Assembly (NCBI GenBank): GCA_020025875.1
Contig: JAHHRI010000014.1
Coordinates: forward strand, 1-29,615
Origin: Alphaproteobacteria bacterium
Lineage (GTDB): Bacteria > Pseudomonadota > Alphaproteobacteria > RF32 > CAG-239
Direction: 5' to 3'
DNA: 29,615 nt
The translations under genes were made by a program, and so were the position numbers. This document shows, piece by piece, positions 1-8,243 of this stretch. Under the pieces are notes generated by a model, which saw only the letters and a list, made by a program, of their open reading frames with translations, was not told the origin of the DNA and made no database searches. Each line of letters starts with the position of its first letter. Position 1 is the first letter of the stretch.

Positions 1-2823
1 ACCATAACGTCCGCCAACTTCAAAGCGTCCCAACGTTGCTTCGTCCAGTCCGTTTGTTCTGCCCAAACCGCTGACCGCCACACTATCGCCGCCATTTAAA
101 ACTTGAATGAGGCTTGGTTTGAAATATAACTTAGATAAACCGTTTTCCGTCGGCAGATATTTTTCCAAGCTGATACCGGCAGCCAGTTCTGTTTGCCATA
201 AGTTGTCGTAAGAAGCGGTCTTACCGTATGAATCGTGTATGTCGTCAAACTCAACCCGATTGTAGATAACCCCGATGCTTGGCGCCAGTTTCAGGCTGTC
301 ACTTATGTTGTAAAGATAGCTGACTTCCACGCTGCCGCTCAATTCAACGCCGTCACTTTCGCCGCCGACTCCGTCGTCAGATTTCACTTCTGCCTTTTGT
401 ACACCGCCGTAAAGAAGGGCAAACATCTGCCAGTTGCTGTAGTCGTAGCGATAATAGAAACCGAGACCGTAGCTTTCGATATCAATATCTGCGCCGGTAT
501 AGGTACGAAACTCGTCACTTTTGCCGTCCAGATCATAATTTCCCTGTCGATACGAGGAGAAAATACCCAGTTTATGATACAAGTTGCGTTGAATGTCAAA
601 ACCGGCTTCCAAGCCATTGATGTCGGCATCAATTTTGCTTGGACTGTCAATAGAGGCAGTATGATGAACCGGACTAACCCAAATATTTTTAAGTGCCGTT
701 CCGTCCCATGCATCACTGTATGAGCCGTTGCAGGAACCGGCAAAAAACTTATCGGCAGCGGCATGATTGCGAACATTTCCCGCCATTGAGCGTGTTTGTT
801 CCAAAGCAGCGGCGGGCAAACCCTGATAGGCGATTGTTTCCGGCGTCACTTCCTGTTTGGCAGGAGGCTCAGGCAAATCAAAAGGATCGTCAATTTCGAT
901 CGGGTTGGGAACAAAACCGATGTGGTTCGGATTGTTTTTCTCATTAATCCCGATTAAATACCAATAACTTCCGCTTTTTTCTCCCTGATGATTGTAGGCA
1001 ACGTCCCATTTGTAAGGGCTGCCATAAACCCGAAATATGCCCGGTTTGTTATTGCCCGTGTCGTTTGGTGCTTCAATAAACAAAACGCTGGCACCTCGGT
1101 TGTCCTCATTGGTTCGGTCATAAACAACGACTTGAGTAGTGCCTTCAATTTGCCCCGAAAGGCTGATTTTGTCGGCTTCCCACATACCGTTTTGTTTGCT
1201 CACATCGATATGCAGCAAAGAATTGCCGTTGACGGTATAATTTTTGAGTTTCACGTTTTCAATATAATCATTATGCAGATAAAATTGAGAATTGTCCAAG
1301 TGTAGACTGGTTACGGCATCAAGCGACAAATTCGGTGTTTTTTTGTCTTGTTGAAAGCCGGCAATAAATTGCCCGCGGCAGGCGCTGCCGCAACCGTCAT
1401 CATCGGTATAAGGGGCTTGGTTAAACACCAGCATAGAGTCTTTAACCGTCACTTCTCCCGCATTCATGATGTTGTTATTCATAAAAAATTTTCCGCTGCC
1501 GTAGCCAATGATATCGATATCGTAAATTTGATCTTCTTTTTTTAAGGATAAAATACTGTCATTAAAATAAAGATTTCCGCCGCCGGTGATGTCAAAGGTC
1601 AGCTTTATTTTTGAAGTTCCGTTCACCCAGATGGCGTTGTATATTTTTCCGCGACTGTCCAACGTATAATTGCCGGTAAAATAGTTATTAAGTCCGTCGG
1701 CAATAAAGTGTAGTCCGTTTTCCAAATAAAGAGCGCCGCCCAGAGCATATTTCTGTTTGCTTTCTGCGTGGTTGCCGATAAAGTTTCCGGTGATGGTATT
1801 GATTCCTTCTTTGGAAGCAACAGCTCCGCCTCGGGCCGAATTTTCGGCCAGCACATAATTGCCAATGAAATGAGCATAAATATCCGGAGCAGACTGAGTG
1901 TTGGCAATGGCTCCGCCAATGGCATAATCTCCTACACTATAGTTGCCTATAAAATTGCCTCTAATCAAAGGAATGGACGGTATCCCCTCCAAAGGAGTTT
2001 CTTTGCCGTCGGTAGAATACGTGCCTTCTGAATTGTAAATGGCTCCGCCTTGAGCTTGCAGTCCTTCGACATGGTTGCCGATAAAGTTGCCGTTGATAGT
2101 CCCCAGAGTTTTGACGTTGATTATTGCGCCGCCCAAAGCTTGGTAATTTCCTTTGGCATAGTTACCAATAAAATTTCCGCTCAGTTTTCCGATGGTGCCG
2201 ATATTCATGATGGCGGCACCGCCGCTTTGTCCGCCACCTCTGTTAATCGTATGATTGTCTATAAAGTCGCCGACAATCGCGTTGATGTTGCCGTCGACAA
2301 CAGAGGTCATACCCGCGTTGGCCAAGGCGGCGCCGAATGTACCGCCGTTTGTGGTATAACCATCAATTTCATTATTGATAAAATCTGCGGCGATTAAGTC
2401 TATTTTATTATTGCCGCTCATATTGTAGAGAGCGGCCGGATAGTTGATCGTCGACTTTATGTTTTTGAAATAACCGGTAATGCTATCTTTTTCGCCATAG
2501 TTGACGATCCGCCGCTGTGCTTCTTGGCTGTTAAAAGCATAGTTTGTTTTATAATAAATCGGTTTAACGTTGGTGTCTTTTGTCACTTCATAGGAAACAA
2601 AATCATAATCGTTGTTGGTAACGGGAGTAAATTGTAAAGTATATCCGCTGCCGATGGGGGAATGAACAGGATCTTGCGCCGGTAGGGTGTAATGACGGTC
2701 AAGCGTCGGAACATAAGCAGAAAGATCGGGAACAGATGCTTGAGCTGTTGAAAGTAAACAGCTCGCTGCCGTTCCTGAAAGTAACAAGCTACGACAGACA
2801 AGATGAGAAAAGTTTTTATTCAT
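1..2823 (-). CDS. Autotransporter with Pmp-like FxxN/GGA repeats (partial, C-terminus outside window)
   Basis: The reading frame runs open from an ATG at 2823-2821 to the window edge (941 codons), so the C-terminus is missing. Residues 1-30 look like a Sec signal peptide: a basic start (MNKNF), a hydrophobic stretch with SLLLSGTAASCLL, and a likely AQA cleavage site. Residues about 140-365 hold seven FxxN motifs (FINN, FIDN, then FIGN five times), most followed by GGA(I/V/L). A passenger with a Cys478-x3-Cys482 pair follows, then a Pro/Glu-rich linker near 640-660. From about 690 onward alternating aromatic strands, ending in RFEVGGRYG at the edge, match an autotransporter beta-barrel. Known of the family: the barrel inserts in the outer membrane and the passenger is exposed or released. 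An adhesin role is only inferred. An AAGGA ribosome site lies 10 nt before the ATG. The gene has its own promoter. Confidence 0.87.
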   Translation of the reverse strand, partial: MNKNFSHLVCRSLLLSGTAASCLLSTAQASVPDLSAYVPTLDRHYTLPAQDPVHSPIGSGYTLQFTPVTNNDYDFVSYEVTKDTNVKPIYYKTNYAFNSQEAQRRIVNYGEKDSITGYFKNIKSTINYPAALYNMSGNNKIDLIAADFINNEIDGYTTNGGTFGAALANAGMTSVVDGNINAIVGDFIDNHTINRGGGQSGGAAIMNIGTIGKLSGNFIGNYAKGNYQALGGAIINVKTLGTINGNFIGNHVEGLQAQGGAIYNSEGTYSTDGKETPLEGIPSIPLIRGNFIGNYSVGDYAIGGAIANTQSAPDIYAHFIGNYVLAENSARGGAVASKEGINTITGNFIGNHAESKQKYALGGALYLENGLHFIADGLNNYFTGNYTLDSRGKIYNAIWVNGTSKIKLTFDITGGGNLYFNDSILSLKKEDQIYDIDIIGYGSGKFFMNNNIMNAGEVTVKDSMLVFNQAPYTDDDGCGSACRGQFIAGFQQDKKTPNLSLDAVTSLHLDNSQFYLHNDYIENVKLKNYTVNGNSLLHIDVSKQNGMWEADKISLSGQIEGTTQVVVYDRTNEDNRGASVLFIEAPNDTGNNKPGIFRVYGSPYKWDVAYNHQGEKSGSYWYLIGINEKNNPNHIGFVPNPIEIDDPFDLPEPPAKQEVTPETIAYQGLPAAALEQTRSMAGNVRNHAAADKFFAGSCNGSYSDAWDGTALKNIWVSPVHHTASIDSPSKIDADINGLEAGFDIQRNLYHKLGIFSSYRQGNYDLDGKSDEFRTYTGADIDIESYGLGFYYRYDYSNWQMFALLYGGVQKAEVKSDDGVGGESDGVELSGSVEVSYLYNISDSLKLAPSIGVIYNRVEFDDIHDSYGKTASYDNLWQTELAAGISLEKYLPTENGLSKLYFKPSLIQVLNGGDSVAVSGLGRTNGLDEATLGRFEVGGRYG
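1732..2382 (-). repeat. FxxN ... GGA(I/L/V) protein repeats in the autotransporter passenger
   Basis: FxxN motifs start at residues 148, 187, 218, 247, 291, 319 and 348, about 28-44 residues apart. GGA motifs follow near residues 201, 231, 259, 303, 332 and 362. The central units have the form GNFIGN, then about 9-14 residues, then GGAI. The same motif pair defines the chlamydial Pmp repeat. The DNA copies are diverged, so this is a protein-level repeat and not a recent tandem duplication. Confidence 0.8.
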
Positions 2824-2866
2824 TAATATTTGATCCTTACAGTAATAATAATTATAAAACAAAGGT

Positions 2867-2894
2867 ATTATATAAATGAGGAGATAAAAAACAA
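2867..2894 (-). promoter_or_regulatory. Sigma70-type promoter for the autotransporter
   Basis: On the minus strand a -35 TTGTTT (2889-2894) is followed by a 16-bp spacer and a perfect -10 TATAAT (2867-2872). The start codon lies about 43 nt beyond the -10. The 147-bp gap to the upstream gene supports an independent transcript. Confidence 0.6.
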
Positions 2895-2970
2895 GAATTT
2901 TTTGCCCCCTGACCGCTCAACTTCGGGAGCAACGGATCTGAAAAATATATCTTATTTTTTGCACGGCGGG

Positions 2971-3717
2971 CTAAATGTCAGAAAAGCCCATGCGCCCGAT
3001 TATCGGCAGTTTAATGGCCGGCGGATAAACATCAATCCCGAAAGAAAGCCCCAAAATGCCAAGTTCGATCCCTTCTTTCGGACCGACAATCAGCGACACC
3101 AAGCCAAAGATGGAAATTTGATAACCGCTGCCGCTTGCCGTTGGTGCGCGAAAGTGCTTATAGCCGAGAAAATCTTTACCGATGGCTGTCGGCGGCAGCT
3201 CAACCGTCAGTTCGGGAACTTCCCGCAGAATATGGGCAATAAAAGTGTTGCTGTTTGGCCCCGGCCACAGCCGATAATGATCGGCAAACGGATATTCTTT
3301 AACCGCTTTTTCAATCAGCGGAATGGCTTGTTGCGCTTTTTTTCCTTTCAAGCTTTGCAAAAGTTGCGGTCGTTTGCCGTACCAGTAGCGGTCAGGAATA
3401 TCTCTTTCCGCAGAAACGCTGCTGCCTCTGCGATAAAGATTCCACGCCGTCACTTGGTAAACGGTGTAAAAATTTTCGTCTTTCTTCTTAACGGCAAGCC
3501 ACGGATGAACGGCAAAATAGCCTCGCCAATTATAGGCACGCGCGACATAAACCTGCACCACCGCTTCTTTTTCGATCATGGGTGAAGGAGCAATGCCGGC
3601 GCTGCTGCGGTTGGCGGTTCGCCAGTTGACATAATTGTATTTGGCATCGTAGACAACATAGGCGCCGATACAGAGCAAAATGGTAAGAAATATGTATAAA
3701 GGACGAAAATTTATCAT
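2971..3717 (-). CDS. DUF3750-like membrane-anchored protein
   Basis: Resembles the DUF3750 family of unknown function, by motifs recalled such as EAVVQVYVARAYNWRGYFAVH, RLWPGPNSNTF and LPPTAIGKD. I chose the ATG at 3717-3715 (MINFRPLYIF, 248 aa): it overlaps the recF stop as ATGA, a translational-coupling arrangement, whereas an ATG 33 nt further upstream would overlap recF more. Residues 4-22 form one hydrophobic segment (uncleaved anchor or signal), so most of the protein is probably periplasmic. The C-terminal half has glycine-rich hydrophobic stretches such as ISIFGLVSLIVG. The conserved W/P/N-rich core could be an enzyme fold, but no catalytic residues are recognised. It closes the dnaN-recF unit. 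Confidence 0.75.
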   Translation of the reverse strand: MINFRPLYIFLTILLCIGAYVVYDAKYNYVNWRTANRSSAGIAPSPMIEKEAVVQVYVARAYNWRGYFAVHPWLAVKKKDENFYTVYQVTAWNLYRRGSSVSAERDIPDRYWYGKRPQLLQSLKGKKAQQAIPLIEKAVKEYPFADHYRLWPGPNSNTFIAHILREVPELTVELPPTAIGKDFLGYKHFRAPTASGSGYQISIFGLVSLIVGPKEGIELGILGLSFGIDVYPPAIKLPIIGRMGFSDI

Positions 3718-4931
3718 CTGCAAGTTACCGTATTGTTTTTTACTTCCCAAAATTCGGCATAATCGTTAAACGAAGCAAACAGCTCAGGATCGGTGGCAGT
3801 GATGAAGGCTTGCAAATCCAATCCGCGGATTTTGGCCAACAAGGCTTCTCGTTTGCCGTCGTCAAGATGTGCGCAAACCTCGTCTAAAAGCAAAATGGGA
3901 GCAAAACCCTGATTTAAGATCTGGCATTTCGTTTGCGCCAAAATGATGCTGATCAAAAGAGATTTTTGTTCACCGGTTGAGCAAAGCTCTGCCGGCATTC
4001 TTTTCTTTTTGTAATAAACTTTGAAGTCGCTGCGGTTGACGCCGTCAATACCGTCATTGTAGAGCACGTTTTTTCTTTCGCCGGCCAGTTTGTGCCGATA
4101 ATAATCCTCCACTTCCACGGCAGGCAGCGTGTCGAGCAGCTGTTCGACGGTGCCCGACAGTTCCAGCTGCACATCGGGAAAAACATCGTCCGGCGTTGTT
4201 TCTATAAAACGATTCAGGCGGGCAATTTGTTCTCGTCTGGCGGCGGCAATGGCCACACCGACGGCAGCCATAGAGTCTTCCAAACTTTCCAACCAATGAG
4301 GATCGGCGCGTCCGTTGCTGTTTTTAATCAGCTGGTACCATTGCTTATACAAATGTTCAAAAGTTGAGGTTCTTTTGGCGTGTTCTGTATCAAAGGCATA
4401 CACCAGCCGGTCAAGAAAACTCCGCCGCGGTTGCGAACCGCCGCGAAACAGCCGATCCATCTGCGGGGTGAGCCAAATGGCAGAAATATATTGTCCCAGT
4501 TCTGCCTGCGAAACACCTTTCTGCCCGTTGATTTTGACGATTCTCCGATCAGAACTGCGAGATTCTTCCGCATTTTCTTTGCTGTTTTTTTCTACCGCGG
4601 TGCCAATCTCAAATTCTTCCCCGTTCTTGGTGACAAGGGCGGAAACGGCCCACCCACCGTTCCCCGGCGCATAATCCTCGCAAATCACTGCCGGAGTAAA
4701 GCGTTTGATGTCTGCCAACTTTGCGCTTCTCAGCCCCCGACCGGGAGTAAGAAAAGAAACGGCTTCCAAAATATTGGTTTTGCCGCTGCCGTTTTCGCCG
4801 GTAATGATAATCGGACGCAAATCGGGAGATATTCGTAAGAAAGCATAGTTTCTGAAATCAGTTAAAGTCAGGCGCGTAACACCTGACTTTAAAGCAACCA
4901 CTTCTTTAATGTCTTTGGCCAAACTATCCAA
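3714..4931 (-). CDS. recF: DNA replication and repair protein RecF
   Basis: RecF is an SMC-like ABC ATPase that helps RecO and RecR load RecA at single-strand gaps and stalled forks. Visible motifs: Walker A GENGSGKT (45-52), ABC-type signature STGEQKSLL (about 318-326), and Walker B ILLLDE (346-351) followed by a D-loop-like HLDD. The start is a TTG at 4931-4929, two codons after the dnaN stop; an AGGG that overlaps the end of dnaN sits 8 nt before it. At 405 aa it is longer than usual for RecF. A GTG ten codons downstream is possible but has a weaker ribosome site. The stop overlaps the next gene's start as ATGA. The non-ATG start may keep expression low (inference). Confidence 0.95.
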   Translation of the reverse strand: MDSLAKDIKEVVALKSGVTRLTLTDFRNYAFLRISPDLRPIIITGENGSGKTNILEAVSFLTPGRGLRSAKLADIKRFTPAVICEDYAPGNGGWAVSALVTKNGEEFEIGTAVEKNSKENAEESRSSDRRIVKINGQKGVSQAELGQYISAIWLTPQMDRLFRGGSQPRRSFLDRLVYAFDTEHAKRTSTFEHLYKQWYQLIKNSNGRADPHWLESLEDSMAAVGVAIAAARREQIARLNRFIETTPDDVFPDVQLELSGTVEQLLDTLPAVEVEDYYRHKLAGERKNVLYNDGIDGVNRSDFKVYYKKKRMPAELCSTGEQKSLLISIILAQTKCQILNQGFAPILLLDEVCAHLDDGKREALLAKIRGLDLQAFITATDPELFASFNDYAEFWEVKNNTVTCR

Positions 4932-4934
4932 TGT

Positions 4935-6053
4935 TTAGACCCTCATCGGCATCAGAACATAGATGGCGCTGGCATCGGAAGTGTCGTGAATGACCGACGG
5001 AGACGAAGCGTCCGAAAAGCTGATCTGAACGTTTTCGCCCTTAATTTCTGCCAAAATGTCAAGCAGATAGCGAAAGTTGTAACCGACTTCCAGCGATTCG
5101 TTGTCATATTTGGCGCCCAATTCTTCCCAAGCGCTGCCAAGATCCGGACTGGAGGTGGTAATGACCACTTTGGCGTCTTCGGTAATCATTTTGATGGCGC
5201 GGGTTCTTTCTGCCACCACCGATACGCGATCCACCGCATTGGCCAGTTCTTTTACTTTCACTTCCAACAGTTTGTCGTTGTCTGTCGGAATAACGCGCTC
5301 ATAATCCGGATAGGTGCCGTCAATCAGCTTAGACGTGAGCGTTACTTCTTCCAACGTAAACCGAACTTTGTTGTCAGACAAGGCAATGTCAATATTTTGC
5401 GCTTTGGTGTCGTCCAACAGTTTGCGCACTTCTCCGATGGTTTTTCTCGGGATGATGACACCGCTGATTTTTTCCGCGCCTTGCGGCAGCGGCGACTCAA
5501 CACAGGCCAGACGATGCCCGTCGGTGGCGACAACCCGCAACACTTTTGCCGCGCCTTCGTTTTTGGCATGAACATAAAGACCGTTCAGGTAATAGCGGGT
5601 TTCTTCCGTAGAAACGGCAAATTGAGTGCGATCAATAACGTCTTTCAGTTCTTCTCTTGCCATGCTGAAGTTGACCGGCAACAAATCTCCGGAAATGACC
5701 GGAAAATCTTCCACCCCAATGGTGGAGAGAGCAAATTTAGAACGTCCGGAAGCAATGCTCAGTTGTCCTTTTTCGTCAGGAAAAGTTATTTCCACTTCCG
5801 CGCCGTCTGCCAATTTGCGGACAATATCATAAAGCATATGGGCGGGAGCGGTGGTGGCGCCGGTTTCCGCAATTTTGGCATCGACGATTTCGGTGATTTC
5901 GGTATCCATATCGGTGGCTTTAAAACTGATACCGTCGCCAAGCGCTTCGATTCTGACATTGGAAAGAACCGGTATGGTGTTTCTCTTTTCGACAATACTT
6001 TGCATATGGTTAAGCGTTTTTAACAAAATTGCGCGTTCAATAACAAATTTCAT
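4935..6053 (-). CDS. dnaN: DNA polymerase III sliding clamp (beta subunit)
   Basis: The beta clamp forms a ring around DNA and tethers polymerase III. At 372 aa from the ATG at 6053-6051 (MKFVIERAILLKTLNHMQSI) it has the normal family length; the frame is open a further 29 codons upstream but that part has no clamp homology. Recognisable clamp features include VEKRNTIPVLSNV near the N-terminus, VVATDGHRLA in the middle domain and the hallmark C-terminal MPMRV. Only three bases separate its stop from the recF TTG start, so the two are co-transcribed. A 434-bp gap and a terminator separate it from dnaA, so it probably has its own promoter. Confidence 0.97.
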   Translation of the reverse strand: MKFVIERAILLKTLNHMQSIVEKRNTIPVLSNVRIEALGDGISFKATDMDTEITEIVDAKIAETGATTAPAHMLYDIVRKLADGAEVEITFPDEKGQLSIASGRSKFALSTIGVEDFPVISGDLLPVNFSMAREELKDVIDRTQFAVSTEETRYYLNGLYVHAKNEGAAKVLRVVATDGHRLACVESPLPQGAEKISGVIIPRKTIGEVRKLLDDTKAQNIDIALSDNKVRFTLEEVTLTSKLIDGTYPDYERVIPTDNDKLLEVKVKELANAVDRVSVVAERTRAIKMITEDAKVVITTSSPDLGSAWEELGAKYDNESLEVGYNFRYLLDILAEIKGENVQISFSDASSPSVIHDTSDASAIYVLMPMRV

Positions 6054-6114
6054 GGCATTAGATTCCGAATAAATTGTTGCAACTAAAAGACAACCGCCTT
6101 TTTGACTGTAAAAA

Positions 6115-6123
6115 ATGATAGCA
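6115..6123 (-). promoter_or_regulatory. Possible extended -10 promoter for dnaN
   Basis: On the minus strand TGC-TATCAT fits an extended -10 (TGn-TATnAT), 62 nt before the dnaN start. I see no convincing -35 at 16-18 bp, so the call is tentative. It lies downstream of the dnaA terminator, where a dnaN-recF promoter is expected. Confidence 0.35.
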
Positions 6124-6443
6124 CAATCTGGGCAAAGCAAAAACGAAAAAGACGAGTCGTCAACAGTTTTTTATGCGCACGGGTTGTTTTGTCGAAAGCA
6201 AGGAACATAAACGGTGTTTCTTTTTAGGCTTTTTACGAAATCAGACGCATTATCTGGCGGAGCCGCCGCTTTTGGTGCGGGCAAGGCGCTTGTCAATTAC
6301 CTTAGAAAAAAATGCGGCGAAAGCTTTTCCCGAACAATGGGGCATTGCGAGCGAGATGCGGCGCGCCCTGCATTATCGCTGTCCGAAAAGAGAAACCGCC
6401 TGCCTTTTGTCCGCCGGATCTTCGGTTGATGTGTTTTGAGGTT
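6124..6443. other. dnaA-dnaN intergenic stretch without a supportable gene
   Basis: Most of the 434 bases between dnaA and dnaN. Short open frames exist on both strands (for example 6173-6439 plus), but their translations are rich in Cys/Arg, carry no family motif, and lack a ribosome site. The segment around 6340-6380 contains CATTGCGAGCGA, reminiscent of dispersed intergenic repeats in other bacteria, but only one copy was noticed. A near-match to a DnaA box (TTATGCGCA, 6171-6179) is isolated. The stretch could be a decayed gene or a spacer. Confidence 0.4.
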
Positions 6444-6472
6444 AAAAAAAGCCGGTTTTTAAAACCGGCTTT
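6444..6472 (-). terminator. Rho-independent terminator of dnaA
   Basis: A 12-bp perfect stem (AAAGCCGGTTTT / AAAACCGGCTTT) with a one-base centre is followed on the minus strand by a T run. It begins 15 nt after the dnaA stop. The near-absence of a loop means the tip of the stem must open. Confidence 0.85.
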
Positions 6473-6487
6473 GGGTGTTGCTTGTTT

Positions 6488-7942
6488 TTAGGCTTCCAGC
6501 GTTCGGCGTAGGCTGCTGACGTTTTCTGCCAGAGTTTGATCTTCAACGATCAGCTCCTCTACTTTGCGCACCGCATGCATCACGGTGGTGTGGTCACGGT
6601 CAAACTTGCGACCGATTTCCGGCAACGAACGCGAAGTCAGCTGCTTGGCCAAATACATGGCAATTTGCCGCGGTCTGGCTACCGTGCGGGCACGCCGCGA
6701 AGACTGCATTTCTTTAACCGAGATATTAAAAAATTCGGCCACTTTTTTCTGAATTTCGTCAATCGTGGTGCGGCGGTCATAAGAACGGAGCATATCTTTT
6801 AAGACATCTTGTGTTGTTTCCAGCGAAATTTCTTTACCCGGAAGCAGCTGGGCATGAGCAACCACGCGGCGCAAGGCGCCTTCCAGTTCTCTGATGTTGG
6901 TGGTGATTTTTTGTGCCAAAAACTCTGCCACTTTATAAGGCAATTCACAATTAAGCTGCTTGGCTTTGTCTTGCAAAATGCCGATTCTTAAATCGAAATC
7001 GGTTGGGTGAATATCGGCAACCAAACCGCAGCCCAAACGTGAGCGCAACCGCGATTCTATACCCTCCAAATCGGAAGGAGATTTGTCGGCTGAAATGATA
7101 ATCTGCCGGCCTTCTTCAATCAGCGAATTGAAAGTGTAGAAAAATTCTTCCTGTGTCGAGCCTTTGCCTCCCATAAACTGCACGTCGTCAACCATCAATA
7201 CGTCAACCGAACGAAATTGTTCTTTGAAAGCGGCTGTGTCTTTGTAGCGTAAGGCGCGAACAAACTTATACATAAATTTTTCCGCCGACAGGTACACAAT
7301 GTTTTTTTCCGGACGACGCTGTTTGAGGTGCCAAGCAATGGCGTGCATCAAGTGGGTTTTGCCCAGCCCGACGCCGGAGTATAGGAACAAAGGGTTAAAA
7401 GGAATGTTGTCGGATTCTGCCACTTTGCGTGCCGCGGCATAAGCAAACTCATTGGTTTTACCAACGACAAAATTGTCAAAGGTGTATTGCGGGTTGAGCG
7501 GTACCGACAAAGATTGTCCTGATTCGCCAAAAGAGGTATATTCTGCCGACTCGGTGATGGGATGGCTGATCCCCGATTGATAAACGACTTGCGGCGCCGG
7601 ACTGGTGGCTATCTTTTTCAGTAGAGAGCGGCAGGAAGAGCTGTGCATGCCAAGGGACGGATCTTCGGTTGCCTGAACGACAAAATTGATGCTTTTGATG
7701 GCGGGATTTTTCTTTTCCCAGATTTTGTGAATGCGGTCAGAGTAGTTGGTGATAACCCAGTTGCGCATAAAGCGGGTGGGAACGCAGATGTTCATGATTC
7801 CATTGGCAAAGGAGCCGATGCTTAAGGGTTTAAGCCAGCTGTCAAAGGCTTTTTCCCCCACTTCCGTTTTGAGCTGGCTGCAAATTTGTCCCCACTCATT
7901 GCGAACGGCATCTTCGTTATTCATTATTGCTTTTGCGGGCAT
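6488..7942 (-). CDS. dnaA: Chromosomal replication initiator DnaA
   Basis: DnaA is the AAA+ ATPase that binds DnaA boxes and melts the origin. At 484 aa all four domains are visible: N-terminal DnaB-interaction domain (about 10-90), variable linker (about 90-150), AAA+ core with Walker A SGVGLGKTH (189-197), Walker B LMVDDVQF (249-256) and the SRLRSRLGCGL arginine-rich segment (297-307), and the C-terminal DNA-binding helix-turn-helix with GRKFDRDHTTVMHAVRKVE (444-462). The start at 7942 has AAGGA 10 nt upstream; a second ATG six codons in lacks one. It is monocistronic by its flanking terminators. The leader holds a LexA-type box (see 8085-8099). Confidence 0.98.
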   Translation of the reverse strand: MPAKAIMNNEDAVRNEWGQICSQLKTEVGEKAFDSWLKPLSIGSFANGIMNICVPTRFMRNWVITNYSDRIHKIWEKKNPAIKSINFVVQATEDPSLGMHSSSCRSLLKKIATSPAPQVVYQSGISHPITESAEYTSFGESGQSLSVPLNPQYTFDNFVVGKTNEFAYAAARKVAESDNIPFNPLFLYSGVGLGKTHLMHAIAWHLKQRRPEKNIVYLSAEKFMYKFVRALRYKDTAAFKEQFRSVDVLMVDDVQFMGGKGSTQEEFFYTFNSLIEEGRQIIISADKSPSDLEGIESRLRSRLGCGLVADIHPTDFDLRIGILQDKAKQLNCELPYKVAEFLAQKITTNIRELEGALRRVVAHAQLLPGKEISLETTQDVLKDMLRSYDRRTTIDEIQKKVAEFFNISVKEMQSSRRARTVARPRQIAMYLAKQLTSRSLPEIGRKFDRDHTTVMHAVRKVEELIVEDQTLAENVSSLRRTLEA

Positions 7943-8178
7943 TTTAGCAAAATCCTTTTTCTTGTTTTTAGTCTTAAAGTTAAAGCGGTCATAAACAATT
8001 TGCTATTAAAAAGTTTTAGCAGCTGAGCTGCCGCCGCTTTCAAATTAACTAATTATTAAACACATAACGAAACAAAAAACAACAGAACATTTATAGAACA
8101 TTGTAATTAAATTTCTTGACAGGGGTTTTTCAAGAGTCGGTTCAGATTCTAAGCAAAAACAATATTTTTAAACAAAAC
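7943..8178 (-). promoter_or_regulatory. dnaA upstream regulatory region
   Basis: About 236 non-coding, AT-rich bases between the rpsT terminator and dnaA. The best minus-strand promoter is TTGAAA (8128-8133), 16 bp, TTTAAT (8106-8111), which would start transcription near 8099. A dyad TCTTGA-N10-TCAAGA (8114-8135) overlaps its -35. The LexA-type box sits at the predicted start. One isolated near-match to a DnaA box (TTAAACACA, 8056-8064) is present; I see no cluster that would mark an origin. Confidence 0.5.
8085..8099. promoter_or_regulatory. GAAC-N7-GAAC box (alphaproteobacterial LexA-type operator)
   Basis: Reads GAAC-ATTTATA-GAAC on plus, equivalent to GTTC-N7-GTTC on minus. This is exactly the direct-repeat LexA site known from alphaproteobacteria, here with an AT-only spacer. 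It overlaps the predicted dnaA transcription start. About one such exact 8-base match is expected by chance in a window this size, so the weight comes from its promoter location. Confidence 0.5.
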
Positions 8179-8220
8179 AAACCACACCCCCTTTTTGATT
8201 CGTTTTTGGGGATGTGGTTT
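8171..8220 (-). terminator. Rho-independent terminator of rpsT
   Basis: On the minus strand AAACCACATCCCC pairs with GGGGTGTGGTTT across an A-rich loop of about 16 nt, followed by TGTTTTGTTT. It starts 23 nt after the rpsT stop and isolates rpsT from dnaA. Confidence 0.8.
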
Positions 8221-8243
8221 AAAAAATCCGCTTTTTTGCCGAA

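Noticed and set aside
2830..3585. 251-codon open frame on plus
   Set aside because: Antisense to the DUF3750-like gene, with no family resemblance; low stop frequency comes from the real gene on the other strand.
4986..6023. 345-codon open frame on plus
   Set aside because: Complement of dnaN; the minus-strand product is unmistakable.
4935..6140. Longer 401-aa start for dnaN
   Set aside because: The 29-residue extension is not part of the clamp; MKFVIERAILL is the typical N-terminus.
6340..6390. CATTGCGAGCGA as a dispersed palindromic element
   Set aside because: Only one copy was noticed in the window and no bounding inverted repeat, so it cannot be supported here.
6173..6439. 88-codon open frame on plus in the dnaA-dnaN gap
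   Set aside because: No ribosome site, no motif, unusual Cys/Arg content, and an overlapping frame of similar quality.
6054..8178. Replication origin near dnaA
   Set aside because: Only isolated near-matches to DnaA boxes (6171-6179, 8056-8064), no cluster and no clear DNA-unwinding element; many alphaproteobacteria place oriC elsewhere.
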